From: Paenimyroides viscosum
GTDB taxonomy: Bacteria; Bacteroidota; Bacteroidia; Flavobacteriales; Flavobacteriaceae
Reading direction: 5' to 3'
Assembly: GCF_003858535.1 (NCBI RefSeq)
Contig: NZ_RQTJ01000006.1
Span: 1-34,366 of the forward strand
Length of the DNA stretch: 34,366 bases
Positions 34,310 to 34,366 of this stretch are shown here, piece by piece; the stretch's first letter is position 1, and the number at the start of each line of letters is the position of its first letter. The position numbers and the translations under genes are program-made. The notes below the pieces were generated by a model. The model saw only the letters and a list, made by a program, of their open reading frames with translations. It had not been told where the DNA came from and searched no databases.

Positions 34310-34366
34310 TAGTGCATTATTAAACGAGATTAATTTTTAGGTTGTTAATATTTCTGTCGAATACAA

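Overview
The window is low-GC DNA from a member of the Bacteroidota, most likely the Flavobacteriaceae. The evidence is TAnnTTTG-type -7 promoter elements in front of several genes, an absence of Shine-Dalgarno sites, lipoprotein and TolC-type envelope genes, and the overall codon and protein character. I cannot name the genus; something Myroides- or Flavobacterium-like would fit.

Left part (1-16752) is chromosomal housekeeping and envelope content. It opens with a truncated lpxD, then a small exported protein, then a MarR-TolC-HlyD-ABC-2 permease efflux operon (minus strand), an S41 peptidase, a nitric-oxide/anaerobic-stress group (Crp/Fnr regulator, ClC-family channel, flavohaemoglobin), a small secreted protein, a complete DevABC/MacB-like tripartite exporter operon (ATPase-adaptor-FtsX permease-TolC, plus strand), and an MtfA-like zinc peptidase.

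Middle part (16753-20993) is the most interesting stretch. On the minus strand an ECF-type sigma factor gene (18325-19101) is followed after 4 nt by a Cas12f/TnpB-like gene (17217-18320). Its RuvC catalytic positions are substituted (Asp to Ser, Glu to Leu) and its C-terminal zinc finger and last RuvC motif are missing. Directly downstream on the same strand lies about 130 nt that can fold into four consecutive hairpins, a good candidate for a guide RNA. Together these look like a nuclease-dead Cas12f plus sigma factor system for RNA-guided transcription, an arrangement recently reported for Bacteroidota. About 1.3 kb of AT-rich, repeat-containing non-coding DNA lies upstream of the sigma gene.

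Right part (20994-34366) is a defence island. A type I restriction-modification operon on the minus strand (hsdM-hsdS ... hsdR) has six extra genes between hsdS and hsdR: a PD-(D/E)XK nuclease-like protein, a TIR-domain protein, an OLD-family ATPase/TOPRIM nuclease, hipB-hipA and a RhuM-family protein. Short duplicated scars (copies of the hsdS 3' end, a repeated leader, and a 21-codon copy of the hsdR 5' end) show how these genes were spliced into the operon. A plus-strand Xre-type regulator converges on hsdR.
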